A DNA stretch of 37,222 nt, taken from positions 1-37,222 of the forward strand of contig CAVECB010000017.1 in assembly GCA_963614215.1 (NCBI GenBank), in the 5' to 3' direction. Shown here in pieces: positions 14,773 through 23,022 of the stretch. The DNA is from CAVAWX01 sp963614215 (GTDB lineage: Bacteria > Actinomycetota > Coriobacteriia > Coriobacteriales > QAMH01). The notes below the pieces were generated by a model. It saw only the letters and a list, made by a program, of their open reading frames with translations, made no database searches and was not told the origin of the DNA. The translations under genes and the position numbers were made by a program. The first letter of the stretch is position 1. The number at the start of each line of letters is the position of its first letter.

Positions 14773-16197
14773 TCACGCAAATGAGCGCCTGCGCGCGTCG
14801 GCCGTGATGAAAGCCGCGATGTGGCGCACGCGCCGAAAACCCAGCTCCTCGATTTCTGTGGCCGCCTGCTCGATGGCGCCCGGCAGGCTGCGGCACAACT
14901 TGCCGTAGTAGTCCCAGGCCAGCCGCTCGCCCACGCCGCATTGCACGCCGGCAGCGCGTATGTCGTCGGCTCGCACGTCGTCGATGCGCGCCTTGCCCAG
15001 CCCGATGTCCATCACGCGCAATTCGTCGTCGTAGATGGTCGTGCACGCCAGGTCGTAGGCCGGTGCGAGTATGCAGCGCTTCCAGTCGGCGTCCCACAGC
15101 AGCGCGTGCTTTTTGAAGCCATTGTCGCAGTTGCCCACAAGAAAGCTGAAGAGCAGGCGCTTGAAGAAGCGTATGCGCGCGGACAGGGGGTTGCATGCCG
15201 CCGCGTTGACGATGCGCATCGCTCGCTCCAGCCCGCCTGCCGGCGCGGGCTGCCCGGCAACGGCGGGAAAGATGCCGGCTGCCTGGCAGAAGTCTTCTTG
15301 ATGCAGGCGCGCGGGCAGCTCGTGGCCATCGAGCAGGGCGGGCGCGGACATGTAGGGCCTGTCGAAACGACGCACCGCCAGCAGCGGCTCGCGGGCCGTC
15401 AGGGCTATGAGCGCGGTGTCGGCCACGTGTAGCCCCAGTAGCCGCGCCGCCCTCATGCACAGAGCCTCGTTTAGGGTGTGGCCCGGGTGCGCGTCGGTGG
15501 GCGCCTTCACGATGTGGGTGGAAGGCGCGCCCAATGCGGGCAGGTACCAGCGCGTCTTTGGGTCGTCGCCCTCGTGGTAAAGCGCGAGCTTGAACTGCCC
15601 GCCGCCCAGCGCCAAATGCGACTTGCACGCCATGCGCACCCCGAGCAGGTGCGGGTGCGCGGCAAAGGATTCCAAATCGGAGGTGTGAACCCGGTCCAGG
15701 CGCCCCTCTTCGGGCAGTGCCTCGCCCTCGGCGCAAAACATCAGGGCGCCGGAGCTTGCAAACCCCAGGCGCGCAAGCATGGAGGCGTAGTCGGCCTGCG
15801 GGACGCCGATGGCCGCCGCAAGCATCTTGCGCGAGAGGCCGCTGGGGGAAAGCTCCGAGAAAAACAGGCGCGTCTCCTCTTCGGAAAAGGGACTGGGTTT
15901 TAAGCGCAGGCGTGTGCCGATGGGCGCGGGGTCGTCGCTTCGGATGTAGGAGAAATCGTAGGAAAAGCGCCCGTCCACGCTGCGAAATGGCTGGGGTTGT
16001 GCGCCCGTCTCGCGTTCGCAGACGTCGTTTTCGGTGTGCGCCGCCTCGCCGGCTGCCTCAAGGCCTGCGTTTGCGGCAGTGTTGTCTGCGGCGGTGTCGT
16101 TTGCGGTAGCAGCACCCGGGGCGGGAGAGGGGTCGATGCGCCCCACGAGCTGGCGTGCGCCGTGGAAGTCGCGGTAGACCGAAAGCGCACCTTCCAT
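14773..16197 (-). CDS. HipA-like serine/threonine kinase, solitary
   Basis: HipA-family protein of 474 residues. Visible family pieces are GGQFKLALYHEG (about 198-210), HIVKAP with the ATP lysine (Lys231), NEALCMRAARLLGL, VRRFDRP, LHQEDFCQAAG, GNCDNGFKKHALL (355-367) and LAPAYDLACT with the metal-binding Asp382. In the catalytic loop the usual NxDxHxKN keeps Asn356 and Asp358, but His is Gly360 and the last Asn is Lys363, so activity may be altered. The N-terminal subdomain holds an Ala/Asn/Thr-rich insert (about 22-60). No HipB-type helix-turn-helix antitoxin gene is adjacent. The start has AAAGGGGAG 11 bases upstream. An extended -10 at 16259-16251 suggests transcription separate from the queuosine genes upstream. 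Confidence 0.82.
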   Translation of the reverse strand: MEGALSVYRDFHGARQLVGRIDPSPAPGAATANDTAADNTAANAGLEAAGEAAHTENDVCERETGAQPQPFRSVDGRFSYDFSYIRSDDPAPIGTRLRLKPSPFSEEETRLFFSELSPSGLSRKMLAAAIGVPQADYASMLARLGFASSGALMFCAEGEALPEEGRLDRVHTSDLESFAAHPHLLGVRMACKSHLALGGGQFKLALYHEGDDPKTRWYLPALGAPSTHIVKAPTDAHPGHTLNEALCMRAARLLGLHVADTALIALTAREPLLAVRRFDRPYMSAPALLDGHELPARLHQEDFCQAAGIFPAVAGQPAPAGGLERAMRIVNAAACNPLSARIRFFKRLLFSFLVGNCDNGFKKHALLWDADWKRCILAPAYDLACTTIYDDELRVMDIGLGKARIDDVRADDIRAAGVQCGVGERLAWDYYGKLCRSLPGAIEQAATEIEELGFRRVRHIAAFITADARRRSFA

Positions 16198-16250
16198 GGT
16201 CTTGCCAGCTCCCCTTTCACCCCTCGACCCTTACGTGTTTTCGGATGCGA

Positions 16251-16259
16251 ACTATAGCA
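16251..16259 (-). promoter_or_regulatory. Extended -10 promoter of the hipA-like gene
   Basis: On the minus strand TGC-TATAGT (16259 to 16251) matches the extended -10 seen at several genes here. No good -35 is present. It lies about 55 bases upstream of the ATG at 16197. Confidence 0.5.
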
Positions 16260-16278
16260 GAGAGCCACGCCTTTTCAT

Positions 16279-16983
16279 CTATGCAGCTCTTTCGCCTTCG
16301 GGCAATCCCTGCCGCGCCGCATGCTCCTTGCGCGTGAGCAAGTAGAAAAACGGCGTGTCGGCGGCGGCCAACACGAACTTGCACAGGTACTGCCCGACCA
16401 TCATCGCGGCAAGCGTCGGCCACATGGCCGCATCGAAAAACCAGCCCATTCCCAGCCCAAAGGCGATCGAAATGTAGACAAGCGTGTCGATGGCCTGGCT
16501 GGTCATGGTCGAGGCGTTGTTCCAGATCCAGCGCTTGGACACGGCAGCCTCGCCGCGTGCCAAAAAGTGGTTGCGAATTTTGTGGAAGACGAAGACGTCC
16601 CAGCTCTGCGAGAGTAGGTAGGCGCCGAGCGAGGCTGCGACGAACACGGCGTTTTGCCCCAGCAGCGCGTCGTAGGCCGCACCCATGGATGCATCCGCCG
16701 CCGGCAGCGCCTGCCCGAGCGCCACGAGCGCGGTCGAGAGCAGCTGGCACACGAAGCCCGCCCACACGATACGTTGCGCCTCGGCGCGCCCCCAGATCTC
16801 GCCCACCACGTCGGTCATGAGAAAGGTCAGGCAGTAGCACAGCACGGCCGCCGGCACGACGATGGTGGTGCCGAACAGCGGTATGCCTGTCTGGATGGTT
16901 TTCGAGGCGATGACGTTGGAGGTGACGAGCGCGGCAACGAAAACCATGCCGCACAGCATCAGGTTGCGTTCAGTTCGTTTCAT
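16279..16983 (-). CDS. yhhQ: Queuosine precursor transporter, YhhQ/VUT family
   Basis: Integral membrane protein of 234 residues with about six hydrophobic segments. Family marks include TSNVIASK near the N-terminus, LTFLMTDVVGEIWGRAEA in the middle, the SQSWDVFVFHKIR helix and a C-terminal KFVLAAADTPFFYL. YhhQ proteins import preQ1/preQ0 for queuosine in tRNA. The assignment is strengthened by queF immediately upstream on the same strand and by a preQ1-I-like element (16997-17033) whose tail contains its ribosome site AAGGA, 13 bases from the ATG. At 16990 there is a second ATG, out of frame. Confidence 0.9.
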   Translation of the reverse strand: MKRTERNLMLCGMVFVAALVTSNVIASKTIQTGIPLFGTTIVVPAAVLCYCLTFLMTDVVGEIWGRAEAQRIVWAGFVCQLLSTALVALGQALPAADASMGAAYDALLGQNAVFVAASLGAYLLSQSWDVFVFHKIRNHFLARGEAAVSKRWIWNNASTMTSQAIDTLVYISIAFGLGMGWFFDAAMWPTLAAMMVGQYLCKFVLAAADTPFFYLLTRKEHAARQGLPEGERAA

Positions 16984-16996
16984 GGTGCATCACGTG

Positions 16997-17033
16997 TCCT
17001 TAGTTTTTTTAGGTTGGATGTTGCGAACAACCC
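16997..17033 (-). promoter_or_regulatory. Probable preQ1-I riboswitch controlling the queuosine transporter
   Basis: Read on the minus strand: a stem GGTTG (17032-17028) with CAACC (17016-17012), extendable by a G-U pair; an 11-base loop starting TTCGCA; then a tail with seven A residues, CTAAGGA, ending at 16997. This is the compact preQ1-I plan: short hairpin, A-rich tail that folds into the minor groove, and a Shine-Dalgarno within the tail. The loop TTCGCA resembles the TCGCAG loop of the Thermoanaerobacter tengcongensis aptamer. GTTG-TTCG-CAAC inside it could form a competing hairpin. Ligand binding would hide AAGGA and block translation. A chance A-run before a ribosome site is the alternative. 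Confidence 0.72.
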
Positions 17034-17160
17034 CCGCACGCAGGCGGGATGCCTTTTCCATGCTTGGCCGCCGCCGCGCGTCCGCCGCCTGCCCGACTCG
17101 ATTGGGCGAGGGCGGTACGGACTGCGACATAAGCCGCGCGGGAAGAAGGCGGGGTGAATC

Positions 17161-17694
17161 CTAGCGCGCCCCGTCGCCGTTGTCGAGGTCGGACAGCTGT
17201 GCGAACATGCGGCGCGCCGCCAGCTCCTCGTAGCCGGCGCCCGGTGCGGCGTAGTTGGCAAACGGATAGATGGAGATGCCGCCGCGCGGGTAGAACATGC
17301 CGCGCACCTCGAGGTATTTCGGCTGCATGAGCGCCGCGAGGTCGTCGCAGACGATGTTTACCACGTCCTCGTGGAAATCGCCGTGGTTGCGAAACGAGAA
17401 CAGGTAGAGTTTCAGGCTCTTGGACTCCACCATGCGCGCGCCCGGGATGTAGTTGATGTAGAGCGTGGCGAAATCGGGCTGGCCGGTGATGGGGCATAGG
17501 GTGGTGAACTCCGGGCAGCGGAAGGTGACCATGTAGTCGCGGTCCGGATGTTTGTTGGCAAAGGTCTCCAGTACACCCGGGTCGTAGTCGCTCGGGTAGT
17601 CCGTGTGCCCGGCGCCCAGCTGCGCCAGCTCCGCGCGCGCTTCCTGCTCTGTTCGCGCTTGTCCCGCCGCGCCGCTTGTCCTTGCCTTTTCCAT
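17161..17694 (-). CDS. queF: NADPH-dependent 7-cyano-7-deazaguanine reductase
   Basis: Reduces the nitrile of preQ0 to the amine preQ1, the last free-base step of queuosine synthesis. The catalytic cysteine is in TTLCPITGQPDF (Cys67, with Asp74), and the NADPH-binding QueF motif is ESKSLKLYLFSF at about residue 90. At 177 residues it is the short unimodular form. I start at ATG 17694, seven bases after AAAGGAAAGG; a TTG two codons upstream is too close to that site. It is the upstream gene of a minus-strand pair with yhhQ (177-bp gap carrying the riboswitch) and is divergent from rny. Confidence 0.94.
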   Translation of the reverse strand: MEKARTSGAAGQARTEQEARAELAQLGAGHTDYPSDYDPGVLETFANKHPDRDYMVTFRCPEFTTLCPITGQPDFATLYINYIPGARMVESKSLKLYLFSFRNHGDFHEDVVNIVCDDLAALMQPKYLEVRGMFYPRGGISIYPFANYAAPGAGYEELAARRMFAQLSDLDNGDGAR

Positions 17695-17920
17695 GCGCAA
17701 GCCTTTCCTTTCGTCTGTGTCTGGAGGTTTTCATCAAGTTTTGCTGATTTTTGCGGCTTTTGCAAACTTTTCTACATACCCTTTCATCCTTTACGCACAC
17801 CTTGCGATTTCGCGTCTTCGAGCCCGCGCACCCCTTCGTTGTGATAGTCTGTTTCATCGGCGTTTTTCTTCGGAAACGACGCCTTTTCTATCGAAACGGA
17901 ACAGAAAAGAGGACAGCGAA

Positions 17921-19450
17921 ATGGATGCACTTGTATACATCCTCGTCGCCATCGTGTGCCTCGCCGTTGGTTTTGCTATAAGCCGTGTCCTGTCCAAGTC
18001 CAGCGCAAACGGCGCGGCGGCACAGGCGCAGCAGACCATCGACGACGCGAACAAGGCGGCCGAGACCATACGCCGCGAGGCACAGGTGGAGGCAAAGGAC
18101 GAGGCGCTCAAAATCGTCCAGGCAGCCGAAGACGAGCACCGCGAAAAGCAGGCGCAGGTAAAGGAGCGCGAGGACCGCGTGCGCAAGAAGGAAGACGCCT
18201 GCGACAAGCGCGCCAGCTCGCTTGACGAGCGCGAGAACCAGCTTTCCTCGCAGGCCAGCCGCCTGAACAGCCGCGAGCGCGACCTAGACGACAAGATGGC
18301 CGCCATCGACGAGAAGCTCTATGCCGTGGCCGCCATGAGCCGCGAGGAGGCTCAAGACAAGGTGCTCGCGCAGGTGCGTGACGAATGTGCCCACGAGGCC
18401 GCCGCCATCATCCGCGAGTCCGAGGAAAAGACCAAGGGCGAGGCCGACCGCAAGTCGCGCGAAATTTTGTCCGTGGCCATACAGCGCCTGGCCGCCGACT
18501 ACACGGCCGAGCGCACCGTCACCACCGTGACGATTCCTTCCGACGATGTGAAGGGCCGCATCATCGGGCGCGAGGGGCGCAATATTCGCGCCTTCGAGCA
18601 GATCACCGGGGTGAACATCATCATCGACGATTCGCCCGAGACGGTCACGCTGTCCGCGTTCGACCCCGTGCGCCGCGAGGTCGGCCGCATCACGCTGGAA
18701 AACCTCATCGCCGACGGGCGCATTCACCCGGCCCGCATCGAGGAGATGTTCAAGAAGGCCGAGCGCTACATCGACCAGCAGGTTCAAGAGGCTGGCGAGG
18801 CGGCTGCCTTCGAGACGGGCATCCACGATTTGGCGCCCGAGCTGGTGCGCACTTTGGGGCGCCTTAAATTTCGCACCTCGTTTGGGCAAAACGTGCTGCA
18901 GCACTCGCTGGAGGTGGCCTCCATCGCCTCGTCCATGTCCTCCGAGCTGGGGCTCGATCCGCTGCAGGCAAAGCGCGCCGGCCTCTTGCACGACATAGGC
19001 AAGGCCATCGACCACGAGGTTGAAGGCTCGCATGCCGTGATCGGCGCCGACCTTGCGCGCCGCCAGGGCGAGTCTGCCGCCGTGGTGCACGCCATCGAGG
19101 CGCACCATGCCGACGTCGAGCCCTCGACGGTGCTCGCGGTGCTGGTGCAGGCCGCAGATGCCGTGTCTGCCGCGCGCCCCGGCGCCCGCCGCGAAAGCTA
19201 CGACGGCTACATCAAGCGCCTAGAGCGCCTGGAGGAGATTGCAAACAAGCACGACGGCGTCGAGCGCACCTACGCCATGCAGGCTGGCCGCGAGATTCGC
19301 GTGATGGTCGCGCCGGAGGTCGTCGACGATGCGAAGTCGACGGTGCTCGCGCACGACATCGCCAAAGAGATCGAGGCGACGATGCAGTATCCCGGCCAGA
19401 TTCACGTGGTCGTCATACGCGAGTCGCGCTCCGAGGCTCTGGCGAAATAG
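17921..19450 (+). CDS. rny: Ribonuclease Y
   Basis: Membrane-anchored endoribonuclease that starts mRNA turnover. Order of parts: one N-terminal membrane helix (residues about 3-23), a long charged coiled coil (30-190), a KH domain (about 203-265, with VKGRIIGREGRNIRAFEQ) and an HD domain with the metal-binding HD in LLHDIGKAIDHE (His357-Asp358). At 509 residues it has family length. ATG 17921 follows AAAGAGGA by seven bases; the frame is open far upstream through queF antisense but is not used. A weak extended -10 (TGT-GATAGT, 17840-17848) may be its promoter. It heads a tightly packed run reaching hflX. Confidence 0.96.
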   Translation: MDALVYILVAIVCLAVGFAISRVLSKSSANGAAAQAQQTIDDANKAAETIRREAQVEAKDEALKIVQAAEDEHREKQAQVKEREDRVRKKEDACDKRASSLDERENQLSSQASRLNSRERDLDDKMAAIDEKLYAVAAMSREEAQDKVLAQVRDECAHEAAAIIRESEEKTKGEADRKSREILSVAIQRLAADYTAERTVTTVTIPSDDVKGRIIGREGRNIRAFEQITGVNIIIDDSPETVTLSAFDPVRREVGRITLENLIADGRIHPARIEEMFKKAERYIDQQVQEAGEAAAFETGIHDLAPELVRTLGRLKFRTSFGQNVLQHSLEVASIASSMSSELGLDPLQAKRAGLLHDIGKAIDHEVEGSHAVIGADLARRQGESAAVVHAIEAHHADVEPSTVLAVLVQAADAVSAARPGARRESYDGYIKRLERLEEIANKHDGVERTYAMQAGREIRVMVAPEVVDDAKSTVLAHDIAKEIEATMQYPGQIHVVVIRESRSEALAK

Positions 19451-19484
19451 CGGCGCCGCCAAAGACGCGAAGCGCAACGCGCAT

Positions 19485-20576
19485 ATGTCCGCAGAGATGT
19501 CCGCAGACGAGCTGATCGACTTCGTCTCCTCGGTGCAAGGAGACGCGCATCTGGCCATCGAGGAAAACCTCGGGGACGGCTTCGTGCGCCTGCGCACTGC
19601 CGAGGCCGAACGGCGCCAGGCCAAGCACGACATACGCTGCGTGGAAGACATCGTCATCGAGATGCTGCGCAACGCCCGAGACGCGCATGCGCGCCACATC
19701 TACCTCGCCTCGTGGCGCGAGGACAAGCTGCGCCACCTCACCTTCGTCGACGACGGGGACGGGGTGCCGGCGGCGCTGTGGGAGGCCATCTTCGAGCCGC
19801 GCGTCACTTCTAAACTCGAGACCATGGTCATGGATCGCTGGGGCGTGCACGGCCGCGGCATGGCGCTGTACTCCATACGTCAAAACGCCCTCGACGCGCA
19901 CGTTGCCGACGCGCGGGAAGGGGAGGGCTCGTCGTTTTGCGTGGAGGTGGACACCGAGGCGCTGAGCGAGCGCACAGACCAGTCGAGCCTGCCGAAGCTG
20001 CAACGCGATGCCGAGACCGGGCAGCTGTCCGTGGAAAGCGGCCCGCACAACATCGCGCGCACCTGCGTGGAGTTCGCGTTGGAGGAGCGCGACCATGTGA
20101 GCGTCTATTTGGGCACGCCCGCCGACATCCTAGCCGCGCTGGTGGTGCAGGGGCGTCGCCTGCTCGACGACGAGCAGCTGCTGTTTTGCGACGACGTGTC
20201 CGAGCTGCCGGTGTGCATGCGCGCGGCGGCGGCCACGGATGCGGCCGAGCTGTGCGAGGTGGCCTGCGCTTTGGCGCTGCCCATCTCGGAGAGGACCGCG
20301 CACCGCGTGCTGGGCGGGCAAATCGCGCCGGCGAGTGCGCCTTTGTCTAGGCTTGTGGGCACGGCGCGGGTGAAAGAGCCCAAGGCGGGCAACATCTACA
20401 AGGACCGGCGCGGACTGAAGGTGGGCAAAGAGGATCTCGACGCTTTCTGCCGGCGTTTGGAATCGTCGTTTGACGTGCTCGCGCAGCGCTACTTCATTCA
20501 GCTGAAAGACAGCCCGAAAGTGCACGTGGGCTCGGATGCCATCACCGTGCGATTCCCCATAGAAAAGGAGCTGTGA
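19485..20576 (+). CDS. GHKL-family ATP-binding protein of unknown role
   Basis: A 363-residue protein with a histidine-kinase-like ATPase fold: N-box VEDIVIEMLRNARDAHARHIYLA (about residues 48-70), G1 box FVDDGDGVP and a glycine-rich lid RWGVHGRGMALYSIR. This is the layout of MutL/Hsp90/topoisomerase VI-type ATPases more than of sensor kinases; no His phosphorylation or sensor domain is seen. The C-terminal third (VKEPKAGNIYKDRRGLKVGKEDLDAF) is unassigned. The start ATG 19485 lacks a clear ribosome site and lies 34 bases after rny, suggesting coupled translation; ATG 19497 is an alternative. Its TGA shares bases with the next ATG. I cannot give a function. Confidence 0.82.
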   Translation: MSAEMSADELIDFVSSVQGDAHLAIEENLGDGFVRLRTAEAERRQAKHDIRCVEDIVIEMLRNARDAHARHIYLASWREDKLRHLTFVDDGDGVPAALWEAIFEPRVTSKLETMVMDRWGVHGRGMALYSIRQNALDAHVADAREGEGSSFCVEVDTEALSERTDQSSLPKLQRDAETGQLSVESGPHNIARTCVEFALEERDHVSVYLGTPADILAALVVQGRRLLDDEQLLFCDDVSELPVCMRAAAATDAAELCEVACALALPISERTAHRVLGGQIAPASAPLSRLVGTARVKEPKAGNIYKDRRGLKVGKEDLDAFCRRLESSFDVLAQRYFIQLKDSPKVHVGSDAITVRFPIEKEL

Positions 20577-21559
20577 TGCGCGCGCCCATGCCGAATGCAG
20601 ATGTCGGCTCCTCGCGCGTGTTTGCCGACCTGCACACGCATTCCACCTGTTCGGACGGGGTGCTGAGCTGCGAGGAGATGCTCGCGGCGGCACGGCGCGA
20701 CAGTCTGCCCGTCCTCGCGGTGACCGACCACGACACGATGGAAGGGGCGACAGGACTTGCCGCGGCTATCGCTGCTGCGCCCGTCGCTGCTGCGGCGCCA
20801 TCCGATGCGGACGTGACAGGTGAAGCGAGGCTTGGCGCTTGCGGTGCGGGGGTGGACAGCGCCCTTGGAGCATCGGCGGGCGCACGGCAGGTGAAGGCCG
20901 TGCCTGGCATGGAGCTTTCCACCCAGTGCGACGAGCGCCCCGTGCACATCCTCGCCTATTTCTGCGGCGGGCAAAACGCGGCGCTTGCAGAAATTTGCGC
21001 GCGCACGAACGAATCGCGCACCGAACGTGCGCTGGCAATCGCGGAGCGCCTTGAGGCGGCCGGCTACCCTGTTCACCCCGAAGAGCTCGCCACGTGCGGC
21101 AAGGTGGTGAACCGCTCGCTTGTGGCCCGCGCGCTTGTGAAGGCGGGTGCCGCGCCCGACACCGACACGGTGTTTAACACACTCATAGGACTCGACTGCC
21201 CCTACTACGTGGACCGCGCCGACATTGATAGCTTCGAGGCCATCGCCCTTGTGCGCGAGGCGGGTGGGTTTCCCTTCATCGCACACCCGGCCGCCTATCA
21301 TGTGACGGACTTGATCGCCGGCTTCGCAAAAGAAGGGCTTGCGGGCGTGGAGGCGTTTTACCCGCAGCACACACAAAAAGAACGCGCCGAGCTTGTGGTG
21401 CTGGCAGGCGAGCTGGGCCTGGCCGTCTCGGGTGGCTCGGATTGGCACGGAGACGCTACGCACGGCTCGTCTCTCGGTGCAGCCGGGCTGGATCGTGCGC
21501 AGTTTGTCGCCTTTATCGAGGCGTGCGGGCGCGACGCGCGCGAGTGGGGGGCGCTTTGA
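20576..21559 (+). CDS. PHP-domain metal-dependent phosphoesterase (YciV/RNase AM-like)
   Basis: A 327-residue PHP hydrolase. Metal ligands are visible in LHTHSTCSDG (about residues 19-28), VTDHDT, PGMELST, HPAAYH and GGSDWHG, the full PHP set. The closest known relatives are YciV/TrpH-type enzymes, which cleave 3',5'-nucleoside bisphosphates and trim RNA 5' ends, a role consistent with neighbours in RNA turnover and modification. An Ala/Gly-rich insert (about residues 64-100) is not part of the fold. ATG 20576 overlaps the stop of the previous gene (TGATG), with AAGGAG five bases upstream. Its own stop overlaps the miaB start. Confidence 0.88.
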   Translation: MRAPMPNADVGSSRVFADLHTHSTCSDGVLSCEEMLAAARRDSLPVLAVTDHDTMEGATGLAAAIAAAPVAAAAPSDADVTGEARLGACGAGVDSALGASAGARQVKAVPGMELSTQCDERPVHILAYFCGGQNAALAEICARTNESRTERALAIAERLEAAGYPVHPEELATCGKVVNRSLVARALVKAGAAPDTDTVFNTLIGLDCPYYVDRADIDSFEAIALVREAGGFPFIAHPAAYHVTDLIAGFAKEGLAGVEAFYPQHTQKERAELVVLAGELGLAVSGGSDWHGDATHGSSLGAAGLDRAQFVAFIEACGRDAREWGAL

Positions 21560-23022
21560 TGGAGGATATGGTGAAAGGATTGGGGACGGGGGCCGGCACC
21601 GGGGTCGGAGCCGGCGCTGGAGCTGGAGCCGCCGTCGAGCCGGACAGCGCGGCACAACAGGCGCTTATCGGCGCGCAGACGCTCGTCGGCATGAGCTATG
21701 CCCTCGAGGTGTTCGGCTGCCAGATGAACGAAAGCGACGCCGAGCGCATCGCCGGCCTGCTGGAATCGAGGGGCTGCATCCCTGTGGCCGCGCTCGAAGA
21801 CGCCGACTTCGTCATCTTCGTCACCTGCTGCGTGCGTGAGAAGGCCGACACCCGCCTCTACGGCCGCGTTGCCTCTATAAAAAACCTGCCGCCCGCCACC
21901 GCCGGCCGCCCCCGCATTATCGCTGTGGGCGGTTGCATAGGCCAGCGCGACGGCGAGCGGCTGCGTGCGCAACTACCCCACGTGGACGTTGTGTTCGGCA
22001 CGCACAACATCTCCGAGCTGCCCGAACTGGTGCAGCGCCGCCTCGAGACTGGAGAGGCGGTGGCGCAGACCGTAGAAGACGCGCCGGCTTCCGAGGGTGC
22101 AGACCTGCCCGCACACCGCGCGAAGAGCTGGCACGCATGGCTTCCCATCATGAAGGGCTGCGACAATTTCTGCACCTACTGCATCGTGCCCCATGTGCGT
22201 GGACGCGAGAGCTCGCGGCCCATCGAGGCGCTTTCCTTCGAGCTGGGAAAACTCGCCGCGCAAGGCGTGCAGGAGGTGACGCTGCTCGGCCAAAACGTAA
22301 ACTCCTACGGGCGCGACCTCTACGGCAAGCCGCGCTTTGCCGAGCTTTTGCACATGGCGGGAGAGTGCGGCATCCCGCGCGTGCGTTTCGTGACGAGCCA
22401 CCCTAAAGACCTGAGCCCCGAGACCATCGAGGCCATCGCCGCGCACGAAACCATCATGCCCCAGCTGCACCTGCCCGTGCAGTCCGGCTCGGATGCGGTG
22501 CTGAAGAAGATGAACCGCGGGTACACAGCACAGCGCTACCTGGAGCTGGTCGAGGATTTGCGCGCTGCCGTGCCGGGCATCGCCTTGTCCACCGACGTGA
22601 TAGTGGGCTTTCCCACCGAGACCGATGAGGATTTCCGCGCGACGTTTGAGCTGGTGCGCGAGGTGGGATACGCGCAGGCTTTCACCTTCATCTACTCGAG
22701 ACGCGAGGGCACGCCTGCCGCGGAGATGGATCCCGTGTGCACGCGCGAGCAGGTTCAGGAGCGCTTCGACGCCCTAGTCGAGCTGGTGCAACAAGGCGCG
22801 TGGGAGGCCAACCAGGCCGAGGCAGACGCGGTGGTGCCCGTGCTTTTCGAGGGCGTCTCGAAGCGCGACGCGCACGTGCTGGCGGGCAAGAGCCCCAAAA
22901 ATCAGACGGTGCACGTGCCTCTGCCTAAAGGGGGTGCGCCGTCGCAGTTTGCCGGCCGCATACTCGACGTGCGGATTGAGCGGGCGCGCACCTGGTATCT
23001 GCAGGGAAAGCTCGTGTCGTGA
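21559..23022 (+). CDS. miaB: tRNA-2-methylthio-N6-dimethylallyladenosine synthase
   Basis: Radical SAM methylthiotransferase that adds a methylthio group to i6A37 of tRNAs. The N-terminal cluster cysteines are in FGCQMNESD (Cys54), TCCVRE (Cys90) and GGCIGQRDG (Cys126). The radical SAM motif is CDNFCTYC (Cys201, 205, 208), followed by the fragment HLPVQSGSDAVLKKMNRGYT. A TRAM-like domain closes the protein. The first 40 or so residues are a Gly/Ala/Thr low-complexity tract not found in MiaB elsewhere; a later ATG before SYALEVFGCQ would remove it. ATG 21559 overlaps the PHP stop by one base. miaA follows with a four-base overlap, joining both steps of ms2i6A synthesis. Confidence 0.95.
   Translation: MEDMVKGLGTGAGTGVGAGAGAGAAVEPDSAAQQALIGAQTLVGMSYALEVFGCQMNESDAERIAGLLESRGCIPVAALEDADFVIFVTCCVREKADTRLYGRVASIKNLPPATAGRPRIIAVGGCIGQRDGERLRAQLPHVDVVFGTHNISELPELVQRRLETGEAVAQTVEDAPASEGADLPAHRAKSWHAWLPIMKGCDNFCTYCIVPHVRGRESSRPIEALSFELGKLAAQGVQEVTLLGQNVNSYGRDLYGKPRFAELLHMAGECGIPRVRFVTSHPKDLSPETIEAIAAHETIMPQLHLPVQSGSDAVLKKMNRGYTAQRYLELVEDLRAAVPGIALSTDVIVGFPTETDEDFRATFELVREVGYAQAFTFIYSRREGTPAAEMDPVCTREQVQERFDALVELVQQGAWEANQAEADAVVPVLFEGVSKRDAHVLAGKSPKNQTVHVPLPKGGAPSQFAGRILDVRIERARTWYLQGKLVS

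Noticed and set aside
17695..17920. A preQ1 riboswitch upstream of queF itself
   Set aside because: I found no hairpin plus A-rich tail in this leader on the minus strand; only the gap before yhhQ fits.
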